From assembly GCF_013364235.1 (NCBI RefSeq), contig NZ_CP054919.1, positions 5,054,295 to 5,118,294 of the forward strand: DNA of 64,000 bases, given 5' to 3'. The translations under genes and the position numbers were made by a program. Of the stretch, positions 8,560 to 17,666 are shown piece by piece. The notes under the pieces are model-generated. The model was not told where the DNA came from. It did no database searches and saw nothing but the letters and a program-made list of their open reading frames with translations. Each line of letters starts with the position of its first letter. Within the stretch, counting starts at the first letter, position 1. The DNA comes from Kitasatospora sp. NA04385 (GTDB taxonomy: Bacteria; Actinomycetota; Actinomycetes; Streptomycetales; Streptomycetaceae).

Positions 8560-8864
8560 GACCGCCCCCCGTCCTCGGGCTGGGCGGGCGGCACCGGCCC
8601 GGGAACGGCGGAGGCGGCCCGGCGGGCCGCCTCGTCACGCCGGATCAGCAGGTACGCGGCGCCGGTGAACAGCGCCGACAGCGGCACCCACAGCAGCTGG
8701 TACCAGTAGAAGAACGGCATCCCGCCGAACTCCGGCGCGGCCTTGCTGTAGGACGGCACCCACAGCATCACCACCACCGGCACCAGCAGGCACAGCCCGG
8801 CCAACACCCGGGCGGGGGAGACCACGGGCGGTGCGCCCGGGGCGGGGACTTGCGACGACGACAC
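8556..8864 (-). CDS. DUF3311 family small membrane protein
   Basis: The 102-residue protein has two membrane segments: about 18-38 (RVLAGLCLLVPVVVMLWVPS) and 50-72 (FFYWYQLLWVPLSALFTGAAYLLI), with the intervening FGGMPFFYWYQ motif typical of DUF3311. It overlaps the downstream symporter gene by an ATGA junction, so the two are translationally coupled and probably form a two-component carrier. The upstream 235 bp (8865-9099) contains no gene; I see no confident promoter there. Confidence 0.8.
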   Translation of the reverse strand: MSSSQVPAPGAPPVVSPARVLAGLCLLVPVVVMLWVPSYSKAAPEFGGMPFFYWYQLLWVPLSALFTGAAYLLIRRDEAARRAASAVPGPVPPAQPEDGGRS

Positions 8865-9099
8865 GAGCGGCTCCCGGAGACTGACGAGGAGTCACCTCAG
8901 TGGCGCCGCAACGCACACGACTGTGCGCCCGCCGAGCAGCACCCTCGGTGATCGAAAGGTCCCCGCGAGGTTAGGGCAGGGGGGTGACCGTTGTCACTAC
9001 CTCGTCAACAAGATCGGCAGGACCACCCGGACGCGCCGCCGTTCGGGCCGACCGGTTCAGCCGCGTGGTGCCGCGCCGTACCGGACCGCCGCCGAAGCC

Positions 9100-9885
9100 C
9101 TACGCCGGCCGGTTCAGCCGCGTGATGAACTTGTACCTGTCGCCGCGGTAGATCGAGCGCACCCACTCCACCGGGGCGCCGTCCGCGTCGAAGGAGTGCC
9201 GGGACAGCTGCAGCATCGGCAGGCCCAGGTCGGAGCCGAGCAGGCCGGCCTCGCGCGGGTTGGCGAGGGTGGTCTCGATGGTCTCCTCGGCCTCCGCGAC
9301 GGTCACCCCGTAGACCTCGCGCAGCGCGGTGTACAGCGAGTTGTGCTTGGCCAGGTTGCGCCGCAGCGCGGGGAAGCGCTTGGCGGACAGGTGCGCCACC
9401 TCGATCGCCATCGGGTCGCCGTTGGCCAGGCGCAGGCGCTCGATCCGCAGCACCCGGCCGCCGGGCTTGATGTCCAGCAGCGGGGCGAGCCGCTCGTCGG
9501 CGGAGATGTAGGCGACCTCGACCAGCCGGGAGGTCGGCTCCAGGCCCTGGGCGCGCATGTCCTCGGTGTACGAGGTCAGCTGGAGGGCCTGGGCGACCTT
9601 CGGCTTGGCCACGAAGGTGCCCTTGCCCTGGATGCGCTCCAGCCGCCCCTCCACGACCAGCTCCTGCAGGGCCTGCCGGACGGTGGTGCGCGAGGTGTCG
9701 AACTGGGCGGCCAGGGCGCGCTCCGGCGGGACCGGCGTGCCGGCCGGCTGGGTCTCGGTCAGCTGCAGCAGGTGCCGCTTGAGGCCGTAGTACTTGGGGA
9801 CCCGGGCCGTGGCGGTGGCAGGGCCGGTCTGGGTCGTCACGGTGGAGCCCTCGGCGAGCGCCGCCGTGTCCCTGTCGCCACTCAT
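9100..9885 (-). CDS. dasR: GntR/HutC-family regulator DasR
   Basis: The 261-residue protein has an N-terminal winged helix (RVPKYYGLKRHLLQL to RLERIQGKGTFVAKPK, with the recognition region TSRTTVRQALQELVVEGRLE) and a C-terminal UTRA effector domain. The sequence matches what I recall of Streptomyces DasR almost throughout (for example KVAQALQLTSYTEDMRAQGLEPTS and VEWVRSIYRGDRYKF, each conserved). DasR represses chitin/N-acetylglucosamine genes and is released by glucosamine-6-phosphate or GlcNAc-6-phosphate. ATG 9885 is preceded by GAGGAG and GAGAG. It lies next to dasDCBA, and several DasR-like operators are visible in this window. Confidence 0.95.
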   Translation of the reverse strand: MSGDRDTAALAEGSTVTTQTGPATATARVPKYYGLKRHLLQLTETQPAGTPVPPERALAAQFDTSRTTVRQALQELVVEGRLERIQGKGTFVAKPKVAQALQLTSYTEDMRAQGLEPTSRLVEVAYISADERLAPLLDIKPGGRVLRIERLRLANGDPMAIEVAHLSAKRFPALRRNLAKHNSLYTALREVYGVTVAEAEETIETTLANPREAGLLGSDLGLPMLQLSRHSFDADGAPVEWVRSIYRGDRYKFITRLNRPA

Positions 9886-10019
9886 GGCAGCTCTCACTCC
9901 TCGTTGGAGGCGGTCCCTTAACGGACCCCTAAGTCCTATGTAACAGCACATGTTTGCACGCGCGGCAGAACAATCGTGAGCCCCCGGCCGCATTCGGGGC
10001 GGCCCGCCGGGTACGCGAG

Positions 10020-10056
10020 GGGCCCGGGACGGGCGCCAGGCGCCCGTCCCGGGCCC
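10020..10056. terminator. Terminator hairpin downstream of dasD
   Basis: GGGCCCGGGACGGGCG (from 10020) pairs perfectly with CGCCCGTCCCGGGCCC (ending 10056) around a five-base loop, 13 bp past the dasD stop. It separates the das operon from dasR. Confidence 0.85.
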
Positions 10057-10068
10057 GTCCCGAGTGTC

Positions 10069-11643
10069 TCAGCCGGCCTTGGCGGCCGTCACGGCGAGCC
10101 CCGCGAGGGCTTCCGCCGCGGCGATCCCGCCGACCCGGGAGCCGCCGTAGGTGGCCAGCGTGGTCACCCCGTACGGGGCGAACAGCTCGGCCGTGCCGTG
10201 GGCGGTGCCGATCTCCACCACCACCGCGTCCGGCCGGTGCTCGACCAGGGCCAGCGCGGCCCGGCGCATCCAGCCGTGCCGGTGCACGTCGCGCACCACC
10301 AGCACCAGCGGGCGGCCGACCGAGGCGCCCAGCAGCGGGGCGGTGTCGATCTCGGCGTCCTCGGCGGCGACCGCGACGTGCAGCAGGCCGGAGCCCTCGG
10401 TCACGGTCGCGGGCGGCGCGACCCGGCTGGAGGTGGTGCCGGGCACCAGCTCGGCCAGCGGGCCGGCCACGCCCCAGGGGGTCTCGTCGCCGGCCGCGAT
10501 GTTCGCGCCCGGGGAGAACTCCACCACGTGCGGGACGCCGCCCAGCGGGCGCAGCTCGCCGGTGACCCGCAGCGCGCGGCGGGCGGCGGTCAGGCCGACG
10601 CCGACCTCGGCCTGCTGGCCGACCAGCGAGGCCCGGACGCCGGCCGACCAGCGGGCGACGGCCCGGTTGCGCTCGGCGGCCTCGTGCAGCCGCTCCGCGG
10701 ACAGCCGGCCCTCGCGGACCGCCCAGACCAGCGCGTCGCGCAGGTAGACGAAGGCGTCCTCGTCCTGCAGGCCGCCGCCGACGCAGATGGTGTCGGCGCC
10801 GGCCGCGATGGCCCGCACCGAGCCGGCCGCGACGCCGTGGGTGCCGGAGATGGCGCCCATCTCGATGCCGTCGGTGACGATCAGCCCGTCGAAGCCGAGC
10901 TCCTCGCGGAGCAGGCCGGTCAGGATGCGCTGCGACATGGTCGCGGGCAGCTGGGCGTCGTAGGCGTCGAACAGGATGTGCGCGGTCATGATGCTCTTCA
11001 CGCCGGCCGCGATGGCGGCGCGGAAGGGCAGCAGGTGCTCGGCGAACTGGTCGAGGGCGAGGTCGATCCGGGGCAGGCCCAGGTGCGAGTCGCCGGCCGT
11101 GTCGCCGTGGCCGGGGAAGTGCTTGGCGCAGGCCGCGACGCCGGCGGACTGCAGGCCGCGGACGTACGCGGCGGTGTGGCGGGCGGCCAAGTCGCCGTCG
11201 CCGCCGAAGGACCGGACGCCGATCACCGGGTTGTCCGGGTTGGAGTTGACGTCCGCGTCGGGCGCGTAGTTCAGGTTCACGCCGACGCTGGACAGGTCGA
11301 ACCCGATGGAGCGGGCGACCCGCTCGGTGAGGTCGGTGTCGTCGACCTCACCGAGCGCCAGGTTGCCCGGGTAGGAGGAGCCGCTGACCACCTCGAGGCG
11401 GGTGACGTCGCCGCCCTCCTCGTCGGTGGCGACCAGCAGGTCCCCGTTGAGCGCGTACAGCTCCGAGGTCAGGGCGGCGACCTGCTGCGGGGTGCGGATG
11501 TTGCGGCCGAACAGGGCGACGCCGCCGAGCTCGCCGTCGCCCAGTCTGCGGCGCAGCCACTCGGGCGCGGTCAGACCGGCGAAACCGGGCTGCAGGACCG
11601 CTCCGGCGTCGCGGAGGAGATCGGCGCTTTCCGTACCGGGCAT
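10069..11643 (-). CDS. dasD: Family 3 glycoside hydrolase, beta-N-acetylglucosaminidase
   Basis: The 524-residue protein carries the GH3 N-acetylglucosaminidase signature AKHFPGHGDTAGDSHLGLP (about residues 173-191), whose Asp/His dyad (GDTAGDSH, His187) replaces the usual acid/base. The nucleophile is Asp258 in GLIVTDGIEMGAI. A C-terminal alpha/beta domain follows. No signal peptide is seen, so it probably splits imported chitooligosaccharides to GlcNAc in the cytoplasm. ATG 11643 has GGAAGGAA upstream. It is last in the order dasA-B-C-D on the minus strand, 64 bp after dasC. The position and family agree with DasD. Confidence 0.9.
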   Translation of the reverse strand: MPGTESADLLRDAGAVLQPGFAGLTAPEWLRRRLGDGELGGVALFGRNIRTPQQVAALTSELYALNGDLLVATDEEGGDVTRLEVVSGSSYPGNLALGEVDDTDLTERVARSIGFDLSSVGVNLNYAPDADVNSNPDNPVIGVRSFGGDGDLAARHTAAYVRGLQSAGVAACAKHFPGHGDTAGDSHLGLPRIDLALDQFAEHLLPFRAAIAAGVKSIMTAHILFDAYDAQLPATMSQRILTGLLREELGFDGLIVTDGIEMGAISGTHGVAAGSVRAIAAGADTICVGGGLQDEDAFVYLRDALVWAVREGRLSAERLHEAAERNRAVARWSAGVRASLVGQQAEVGVGLTAARRALRVTGELRPLGGVPHVVEFSPGANIAAGDETPWGVAGPLAELVPGTTSSRVAPPATVTEGSGLLHVAVAAEDAEIDTAPLLGASVGRPLVLVVRDVHRHGWMRRAALALVEHRPDAVVVEIGTAHGTAELFAPYGVTTLATYGGSRVGGIAAAEALAGLAVTAAKAG

Positions 11644-11707
11644 CGCCTTGGTTCCTTCCCTGGAGGTGAGGGGTGTTACGGGTGCGGTGGATGGTGGGGA
11701 AGGGGGC

Positions 11708-12634
11708 TCAGCCCTTGACCGCACCGGCGGTGAGACCCGCCGACACCTTCTTCTGGAAGAACACGAACAGGATGATCACGGGCAGCGAGACCAGCAGACC
11801 GCCGGCCATCTGCGAGCCGTAGTCGGCGGCCCGGGTCGGCGTGGACGAGTAGAACGTCAGCCAGGTCATCGCGGTCTGCGTGTTGTGGCCGCTGGTGCTC
11901 AGCAGCATGCTGGCGACGATGAACTCGTTCCAGGCCTGGATCCAGCTGTACACCGCGGTGGTGACCAGGCCGGGCATGGTGAGCGGCAGGATGATCCGGA
12001 AGAACGCGCCCCACTGGGTGCAGCCGTCGACCATCGCGGCCTCGTCCAGCTCCGCCGGGATGTTCACGATGAACGAGCGCAGCGTCCAGATCACGTACGG
12101 GACGGTGAAGACCAGGTAGGCGAGGATGACGCCGAACAGGGTGCCGGTCATGTTCGCGTTGTTCATCACCACGAACAGCGGGATGAGGATCGCGATCAGC
12201 GGCACCATCTGGACCACCAGCATGGTCACGATGAAGAAGCTGCGGCCGCGGAAGTTGAACCGGGCCACGGCGACGGCGGCCAGGAAGCCGATCGCGACGC
12301 CGAGCACCACCGAGCCCAGGGTCAGGATCAGCGTGCTGCGCATCGCCGGCAGGAAGCTCGCGTCGTCGAAGATCGTCTTGTAGCTGTCCAGCGAGAACGA
12401 CGACGGCCAGAACGTCGGGTCCTGGGAGATCAGGTCCTTGTTGGTCTTGAAGGTGGTGATGATCATCCAGTAGATCGGGAAGGCCATCACCAGAGCGAAG
12501 AACAGCGCGATGCCGTTCCAGATCCAGGTCATGACGCCGCTGCGCCCGACCTCGGTCTCCCGGGACTTCTTCGGCTTCTTGACCGGAGGCAGCGGCTGCT
12601 GGGTCTTCGGAGCGGGGGAAAGGACGTCGCTCAT
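11708..12634 (-). CDS. dasC: Chitooligosaccharide ABC transporter permease DasC
   Basis: The 308-residue MalG-type permease has six predicted membrane segments and the EAA loop ELDEAAMVDGCTQWGAFFRIILP that contacts the ATPase. It pairs with DasB to import N,N'-diacetylchitobiose delivered by DasA. No ATPase gene is present nearby; in streptomycetes the shared MsiK ATPase energises such carriers. Its ATG overlaps the dasB stop by four bases. Confidence 0.92.
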   Translation of the reverse strand: MSDVLSPAPKTQQPLPPVKKPKKSRETEVGRSGVMTWIWNGIALFFALVMAFPIYWMIITTFKTNKDLISQDPTFWPSSFSLDSYKTIFDDASFLPAMRSTLILTLGSVVLGVAIGFLAAVAVARFNFRGRSFFIVTMLVVQMVPLIAILIPLFVVMNNANMTGTLFGVILAYLVFTVPYVIWTLRSFIVNIPAELDEAAMVDGCTQWGAFFRIILPLTMPGLVTTAVYSWIQAWNEFIVASMLLSTSGHNTQTAMTWLTFYSSTPTRAADYGSQMAGGLLVSLPVIILFVFFQKKVSAGLTAGAVKG

Positions 12635-13620
12635 CGCTCGTTGGCTCCGATCTTGAGCATCTGGCGGATGTAGAACACCAGCACCGCCAGCATCATGAGG
12701 ATCATCACGATGGAGATGACCGAGGCGTTGCTGTACTGCGAGGAGCCGACTCCGTGCATGTACAGGTAGATGCCGATGGTCTGGTAGCCCTCCTCGGGGG
12801 AGGAGTTGCGCAGCGAGTAGATCTGCGCGAAGACCTGGAAGTCCCAGATGAAGCTCAGCGCGGTGCTGATCATCAGGAAGGGCCGGATGACCGGGACGGT
12901 CACGTGGCGGAAGGCCTGGAGGCTGTTGGCGCCGTCGAGCTTGGCGGCCTCCATCAGCTCCTTGGGCACCTGGGTGAGCGCGGCGTACAGGCCCAGCACC
13001 AGGAAGGGCAGGGCGCCCCAGATGACGACGGAGGCACCGACCACGTACAGGCCGACGGTCGAGTCGGCGAACCAGTCGTAGTGCTTCCAGGTCTCGTCAC
13101 CGGTGAGCAGGTAGGCGATGTAGTCGACCACGCCGCTGTTGGAGGAGAACAGCCAGCGGAAGACCTGGCCGTTGACCAGCGCCGGGATCGCCCAGACGAA
13201 CATCATCACGGTGAAGAACGTGACCCGGACCCAGGCGGAGACCCGGTTGAGCAGCAGCGCGAGCAGCATGCTCAGCACCATGGAGAGGATGACCAGCTCC
13301 GCGGTGAAGTAGATCGAGCGCAGGACCACGTCCCAGAAGGTGTCGTCGCTCAGCACCTTGCTGTACCCGTCGAAGCCGATGTAGCTGGCCTTCTCCGGGT
13401 GCGCCAGGTAGGCGAACTTGTTGACGTTCAGGAACGACAGGTCGATCAGCTTGTAGATCGGGTACACCAGGACGCCCGCGAGCACGACGATCGCGGGCAG
13501 CAGGAGGGTGTAGGGAATGTACTGGCCGCCCGCGAAGACACCGCGCCGCTGCGGCTTCTTCACCGGGGCGGGCCCCTGGCTTTCGGACCGTGTCACGGTC
13601 TCGTTGGTCGTCACGCTCAT
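12631..13620 (-). CDS. dasB: Chitooligosaccharide ABC transporter permease DasB
   Basis: The 329-residue MalF-type permease has a cytoplasmic N-terminal stretch (about residues 1-35), six membrane segments and the EAA motif ELMEAAKLDGANSLQAFRHVTVP. ATG 13620 is preceded by GGAAGGGA. It follows dasA after a 156-bp intercistronic region with a stable hairpin and overlaps dasC by ATGA, so DasB and DasC are produced together at a level that may be lower than DasA. Confidence 0.92.
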   Translation of the reverse strand: MSVTTNETVTRSESQGPAPVKKPQRRGVFAGGQYIPYTLLLPAIVVLAGVLVYPIYKLIDLSFLNVNKFAYLAHPEKASYIGFDGYSKVLSDDTFWDVVLRSIYFTAELVILSMVLSMLLALLLNRVSAWVRVTFFTVMMFVWAIPALVNGQVFRWLFSSNSGVVDYIAYLLTGDETWKHYDWFADSTVGLYVVGASVVIWGALPFLVLGLYAALTQVPKELMEAAKLDGANSLQAFRHVTVPVIRPFLMISTALSFIWDFQVFAQIYSLRNSSPEEGYQTIGIYLYMHGVGSSQYSNASVISIVMILMMLAVLVFYIRQMLKIGANER

Positions 13621-13726
13621 CAGGGTCCTTCCCGGGCCCGCGGATCTGATCGGTCCTGGCGCACGGGTGGGCAGCCCGCGTGATCGCGGACTGCCCACCC
13701 CCTAACCTGCGCTCAGTGCGTGGTCC

Positions 13727-13753
13727 GTCCGGGGAGTTCCGGACTCCCCGGAC
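13727..13753. terminator. Intercistronic hairpin between dasA and dasB
   Basis: GTCCGGGGAGT pairs with ACTCCCCGGAC around a five-base loop. Its position after the lipoprotein gene and before the permease genes suits partial termination or protection of the dasA message, which would give more binding protein than permease. Confidence 0.65.
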
Positions 13754-13776
13754 CGACCTTGCGGTTCAGTTGACTG

Positions 13777-15093
13777 TCAGCCGTTCAGGGAGCCGACGAC
13801 CTTGGCCTCGGCGTTCTTGAGCTCGGTGGCCGCGTCACCGCCGGCGGCGATCGCGCTGAGGGCGTTCTTCAGCTCGGTCTCGTTCGAGCCGGACCACAGC
13901 GGCGAGTTCGGGATGAACCAGGTCTTGCCCTGGGCGGCGTTACCGGCGGCCTCGTTGGCCGGGTCGGCGGCCTTGAAGGCGTCGACCAGGTTCTTGGCGT
14001 TCGGGATCGCGTGCTTGGCCAGCGCGGTCTGCTGCGCGGTGTTGGTGAAGATCTTCAGGAAGTACGCGCCCAGGCCGGCGTTCTTGGCCTTCTCCGGCAC
14101 GGCCAGGTCCGAGCCGCCGAGGAAGGCGGGGGTCGGGTCGCCGGCCGCCGCACCCGGGAGGGCGATGGTGGCGAGCTTGTCCTTCAGCTCCGGGTTGCCG
14201 GCCTTCGGGTCGATGACCGAGCCGACCTCCCAGCCGTTGCCGATGATGGCGGCGATGTTGCCCTGCGCCATGCGGGCGTCCTGGTCGGTCTCGTCAACGG
14301 TGGTGCCGCCGACCGAGTACGCCTTCTGCAGCTCGTTCCAGGTGTTGACGCCCTCGACGAACTTCGGGTCGCTGAGGGTGCTGGCCCACTTGCCGCCCTC
14401 GTTCTTGCCGATGACGTTCTTCACGCCGTAGGAGCCGGCGCCGAAGGAGACGGCGGTGTACCAGTTCTTGCCCGGCAGGTACAGGGCGGAGAAGTTGGCG
14501 GTGCCCGCGTTGTCGGCCTTGACCTTGTCCAGAGCGGTCTTCAGCTCGGCCAGGGTGGTGGGGGGCGTGGTGACGCCGGCCTTCTCGAACAGGTCCTTGC
14601 GGTAGATCATGACGCGGGCGCCGGCGTAGTACGGGACGGCGTAGGTCTTGGAGCCGTCGGCCGACTGGCCGGAGGCGGCCAGCGAGTCCAGCCACTTGTC
14701 CGAGTTGTCGAACTGGCCCTTGACCGAGGTGAGGTCGACGAAGGACTCGGCGTCGATGTACTTGGCGGCCTGGGTGTTGCCGATCTCGATCGCGTCGGGC
14801 GCGTTGTCCGAGAGGAGGGCGGTGTCGACCTTGGTGGTGTAGTTGGCCCAGGTCTGCCACTGGATGTCGACGTCGGCGCCGGTCTCGTTCTTGAACTGGG
14901 TCTTCGCGGCCTCGACCACGTCGTTCCACTGCTTCTGGGCGTCGTCCATCAGCCAGACGGTGATCTTCTTGCCCTTGCCGTCCTTGCTCAGGATGTCACC
15001 CGACTTGGCGCCGTCGGACGAAGAAGACGACGAGCAGGCCGAGGCGACGAGCACGGTGGCGATAGCGGCCACGGCTGCGATCTTGCGGTTCAA
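13777..15093 (-). CDS. dasA: Chitooligosaccharide-binding lipoprotein DasA
   Basis: The 438-residue family 1 solute-binding protein has a lipoprotein signal ending in VASAC (Cys20) and then a Ser-rich linker. The body contains ITVWLMDDAQKQW, AIEIGNTQAAKYI and AVPYYAGARVMIYRK. It captures chitobiose outside the membrane and hands it to DasBC. The chosen start is TTG at 15093: GGAGG lies eight bases upstream and the signal peptide begins there, while the ATG a few bases earlier is out of frame. Two DasR-like operators sit 151-190 bp upstream. A divergent paralogue lies across a 1.2-kb spacer. Confidence 0.93.
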   Translation of the reverse strand: MNRKIAAVAAIATVLVASACSSSSSSDGAKSGDILSKDGKGKKITVWLMDDAQKQWNDVVEAAKTQFKNETGADVDIQWQTWANYTTKVDTALLSDNAPDAIEIGNTQAAKYIDAESFVDLTSVKGQFDNSDKWLDSLAASGQSADGSKTYAVPYYAGARVMIYRKDLFEKAGVTTPPTTLAELKTALDKVKADNAGTANFSALYLPGKNWYTAVSFGAGSYGVKNVIGKNEGGKWASTLSDPKFVEGVNTWNELQKAYSVGGTTVDETDQDARMAQGNIAAIIGNGWEVGSVIDPKAGNPELKDKLATIALPGAAAGDPTPAFLGGSDLAVPEKAKNAGLGAYFLKIFTNTAQQTALAKHAIPNAKNLVDAFKAADPANEAAGNAAQGKTWFIPNSPLWSGSNETELKNALSAIAAGGDAATELKNAEAKVVGSLNG

Positions 15094-15243
15094 ACCATCC
15101 TCCAGAGGGATGAGCAAGGTAGGGCACCGGGCTGCTGGGCCGACTGGCCTGGAGCTGCGTTGTGCCGTAGGGGGGAACGTCACCAGGTGACACGAATACG
15201 AACTGCCGGGGCCGGCGGGCCGATCCGTGAGGTGGAGTAGACC

Positions 15244-15283
15244 ATTGGTTTAGACCAACGCCTGGAGGTTGGCATGGACCAAT
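15244..15283 (-). promoter_or_regulatory. Paired DasR-responsive elements upstream of dasA
   Basis: Two sites resemble the dre consensus ACTGGTCTAGACCACT: ATTGGTTTAGACCAAC (15244-15259) and GTTGGCATGGACCAAT (15268-15283), with centres 24 bp apart. The same two-site layout recurs at the divergent binding-protein gene. Confidence 0.75.
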
Positions 15284-15345
15284 GACGAGCGTCAAGGGTT
15301 CAAAGAGCGGTTGCACAAGCCGTTATCAACGCTTGACTCGGCCGT

Positions 15346-15361
15346 GTTGGACTGGACCAAG
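15346..15361. promoter_or_regulatory. Third, weaker DasR-like site
   Basis: GTTGGACTGGACCAAG keeps the TGG..CT.GACCA core of the dre consensus and is itself nearly palindromic (TTGGACTGGACCAA). It lies about 65 bp beyond the dasA operator pair. A half-site (CTGGACCACT, 15411-15420) follows. Confidence 0.35.
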
Positions 15362-15586
15362 GCGGGGAGGAAACGGGACCTATCGGGACACCGGAACGCC
15401 CGGACCACGACTGGACCACTTCCGGAACGGGTGGCGGACCTCCTCCGTGCGGCATATTTGTGCGGCCATGTCAACCCCGCCCCGGTGCCGGGCCGGCGGC
15501 AGGGGCCGCATCCCCGGCCCGGCCCGGCCCGGGCCGGTGCGTCCGCTCCGCGCGGTCGCGCCCGCGCCCCGCGCCCGCCCCGGGTC

Positions 15587-15624
15587 CGCCCGCAGGCCCG
15601 CCCGCGCGGGCGGGCCTGCGGGCG
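15587..15624. repeat. Perfect 38-bp GC palindrome in the das intergenic spacer
   Basis: Two 19-bp arms (15587-15605 and 15606-15624) are exactly complementary with no loop, followed by AAACTAGC. It could act as a bidirectional terminator insulating the two divergent das transcription units or as a cruciform. No gene ends here. Confidence 0.7.
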
Positions 15625-16208
15625 AAACTAGCGGCGGAGTTTCCCGGCTTAATGCGTCGGGCCCAATACCGGGGGCCTCCTCCCCGGTTTTCCGTGCGGG
15701 CCCGGCAATGCCCGGCCGGAATCGCGGCCGGGAGTTCCGCGGATTTCCCGGCCCGCCCGCGGCGCCGCCGCGCGGCCCGCGGACGCCCGGGTTTTCCGCC
15801 GGACCGGGCCCGGCGGGCCGCCGTCCGGGCGCCCGCCGACGGGCGGGCCGGGCGCGCCGCCGCAGGTCCCGGCGTCCGCGGGGCGCGCGGCCCCGCCCCC
15901 GGCAGCGCCGATCCCGCTCCGGGGGGAAATCGTGCGTATCCGACGGGCGCTGGTCCGCCCGTCGGCCGCCCCGGCGGGTGCCCGCCCCGCGCCGGGCGGG
16001 GGCCGCCGGGCGGCCGGGCCGGATAAATCGGGGAGCCGGTGATTTCGGCAATTGCGCTTGATCGATTCGGATCACCGAGGGTCACCTTAAGTGACCCTAA
16101 AGTCATGCGTAGGTCATGGCTCCGCCAATGTTTGACGTGGTCGGGCCAAGGAAGGCAACGGATTGACAACGAGCCGGGTGCGAAACCGCACCTGCGTTGA
16201 CGCCTCAA
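15625..16208. other. Non-coding GC-rich spacer between the divergent das units
   Basis: I see no gene in this stretch: all frames are low-complexity Arg/Ala/Pro/Gly translations without ribosome sites. It is dominated by CGGCC/GGGCC runs up to about 16020 and then drops in GC. An inverted repeat GGGTCAC-CTTAA-GTGACCC lies at 16079-16097 and could be an operator of unknown identity for the rightward gene. Confidence 0.6.
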
Positions 16209-16249
16209 AATGGTCTAGGCCAAGATCCGAAAATCTGGTCTGTACCACT
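16209..16249 (+). promoter_or_regulatory. Paired DasR-responsive elements upstream of the dasA paralogue
   Basis: AATGGTCTAGGCCAAG (16209-16224) and TCTGGTCTGTACCACT (16234-16249) match the dre consensus at 12 and 13 of 16 positions, with centres 25 bp apart, ending 34 bp before the start codon. This mirrors the pair at dasA. Confidence 0.75.
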
Positions 16250-16283
16250 GCGCAGACCTCCCCGCCCCCATCCGGAGGATTGC

Positions 16284-17585
16284 GTGAAGCGTCAGGTACT
16301 GGCCACGCTCAGCACCGCTGCCCTGTTGGCCACCGCCGCGGGCTGCTCGTCCGGCAGCCCGTCGCCCTCGCCGACGAACGTCGACGCGAAGGACGTGACC
16401 GGCAGCGTGACCGTCTGGCTGATGAACGACGCCCAGAAGAGCTGGCCCGACCTGGTCCAGCAGGTCAACGACGAGTTCGCCGCGAAGTACCCGAAGGTCC
16501 AGATCAAGCTCAGCTACCACGAGTGGGGGACCAAGGTCGGCGAGCTGGACGAGGCGCTCGCCTCCGGCCAGGCTCCGGACGTGGTCGAGCTGGGCAACAC
16601 CGAGACCCTGAAGTACATGGTCAACGGCTCGCTGCTGAAGCTGGACCGCGGGAGCTTCGACAACTCCGACAACTGGATCAAGGGTCTCGCCGAGACCTGC
16701 ACCTACAAGGACACGCTCTACTGCGTGCCCTACTACGCGGGCGCCCGCGTCGGCCTCTACAACTCGAAGATGTTCCAGGACGCCACCGGCTCCGCGGAGC
16801 TCCCGCAGTCCGAGGACCAGCTGCTCGGCGCCCTCGACAAGGTCGCCAACAAGTACAAGGGCACCCCCGGCTACTCGGCGCTGTATCTGCCCGGCCCCTA
16901 CTGGTACGCCGCGATGTCCTACGTCAACGCGTACGGCGGCGCGATCGCCCGCTACGACTCGTCCGGCAACTGGCACGGCACCCTGCACGACACCAAGTCC
17001 CAGCAGGGCCTGCAGCACTTCGTCGACCTGGTGCGCAAGTACAACAAGGGCGACCTGAAGGTCAACGAGCAGGACCAGGCCAAGGTGCTCGGCCACGAGA
17101 AGGCCGGCCTGATCTACGCCAACGGCTGGGAGCAGAGCGTCGCCACCGCCCCGATCACCGGCACCCCGGCGCTGCAGGACGTGCTCAAGGTCGCCGCGAT
17201 GCCCGGCCCCAACGACAAGCCGCTGCCCTCCTTCATCGGCGGCTCCGACCTGGCGGTCACCGCCAAGTCGGCGAACGCCCAGGCGGCCGCCGACTGGGTG
17301 CGGATGTTCACCAGCACCAAGTCCGAGCAGGTGCTGGTCGACAAGGACACCCTGCCCAACAACCTGGTCCAGCTGGCCCCGATGAAGAACAAGGCCACCA
17401 CCGCCGCCGCGGCCAACGCGGTGCAGGACGCCTGGTTCACCCCGGCGGCCCCCGGCTGGGGCGCGATCGAGAAGCAGAACATCCTGACCAACATGCTGAA
17501 CGCGATCTTCGCCGGCAAGAGCGTCGAGGACGCCACCAAGGAGGCCGACGCCCAGATGGACCAGCTGATCAACGACGCGGGCTGA
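16284..17585 (+). CDS. DasA-like sugar-binding lipoprotein (paralogue)
   Basis: The 433-residue family 1 solute-binding lipoprotein has a signal ending LLATAAGC (Cys21). Throughout its length it parallels DasA: VTVWLMNDAQKSW against DasA ITVWLMDDAQKQW, VELGNTETLKYM against IEIGNTQAAKYI, and VPYYAGARVGLYN. It is thus a probable amino-sugar or chitooligosaccharide receptor. The GTG at 16284 has GGAGG seven bases upstream. No permease gene accompanies it, so it may share DasBC or another carrier. Paired DasR-like sites upstream imply repression by DasR. A hairpin separates it from the downstream SIS-domain gene. Confidence 0.88.
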   Translation: MKRQVLATLSTAALLATAAGCSSGSPSPSPTNVDAKDVTGSVTVWLMNDAQKSWPDLVQQVNDEFAAKYPKVQIKLSYHEWGTKVGELDEALASGQAPDVVELGNTETLKYMVNGSLLKLDRGSFDNSDNWIKGLAETCTYKDTLYCVPYYAGARVGLYNSKMFQDATGSAELPQSEDQLLGALDKVANKYKGTPGYSALYLPGPYWYAAMSYVNAYGGAIARYDSSGNWHGTLHDTKSQQGLQHFVDLVRKYNKGDLKVNEQDQAKVLGHEKAGLIYANGWEQSVATAPITGTPALQDVLKVAAMPGPNDKPLPSFIGGSDLAVTAKSANAQAAADWVRMFTSTKSEQVLVDKDTLPNNLVQLAPMKNKATTAAAANAVQDAWFTPAAPGWGAIEKQNILTNMLNAIFAGKSVEDATKEADAQMDQLINDAG

Positions 17586-17608
17586 CCGGCCGCCGTCCCG
17601 AACCCTGA

Positions 17609-17654
17609 GACCGGGCCCCGGCACACCGTCACGGAGTGTGCCCCGGGGCCCGGT
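17609..17654. terminator. Hairpin between the DasA-like gene and the SIS gene
   Basis: GACCGGGCCCCG-GCACAC (17609-17626) pairs with GTGTGCCCCGGGGCCCGGTC (17635-17654). Confidence 0.75.
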
Positions 17655-17660
17655 CGCACG

Positions 17661-17666
17661 TAGGAT
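17661..17666 (+). promoter_or_regulatory. Candidate -10 element for the SIS-domain gene
   Basis: TAGGAT immediately follows the terminator and matches common streptomycete -10 hexamers. A start near 17673 would give a leader of about 105 nt. No convincing -35 is visible, because the upstream sequence is part of the hairpin. Confidence 0.35.

Noticed and set aside
15411..15420. CTGGACCACT as a fourth dasA operator
   Set aside because: Only one half-site matches (11/16 overall), so it is not counted as a separate operator.
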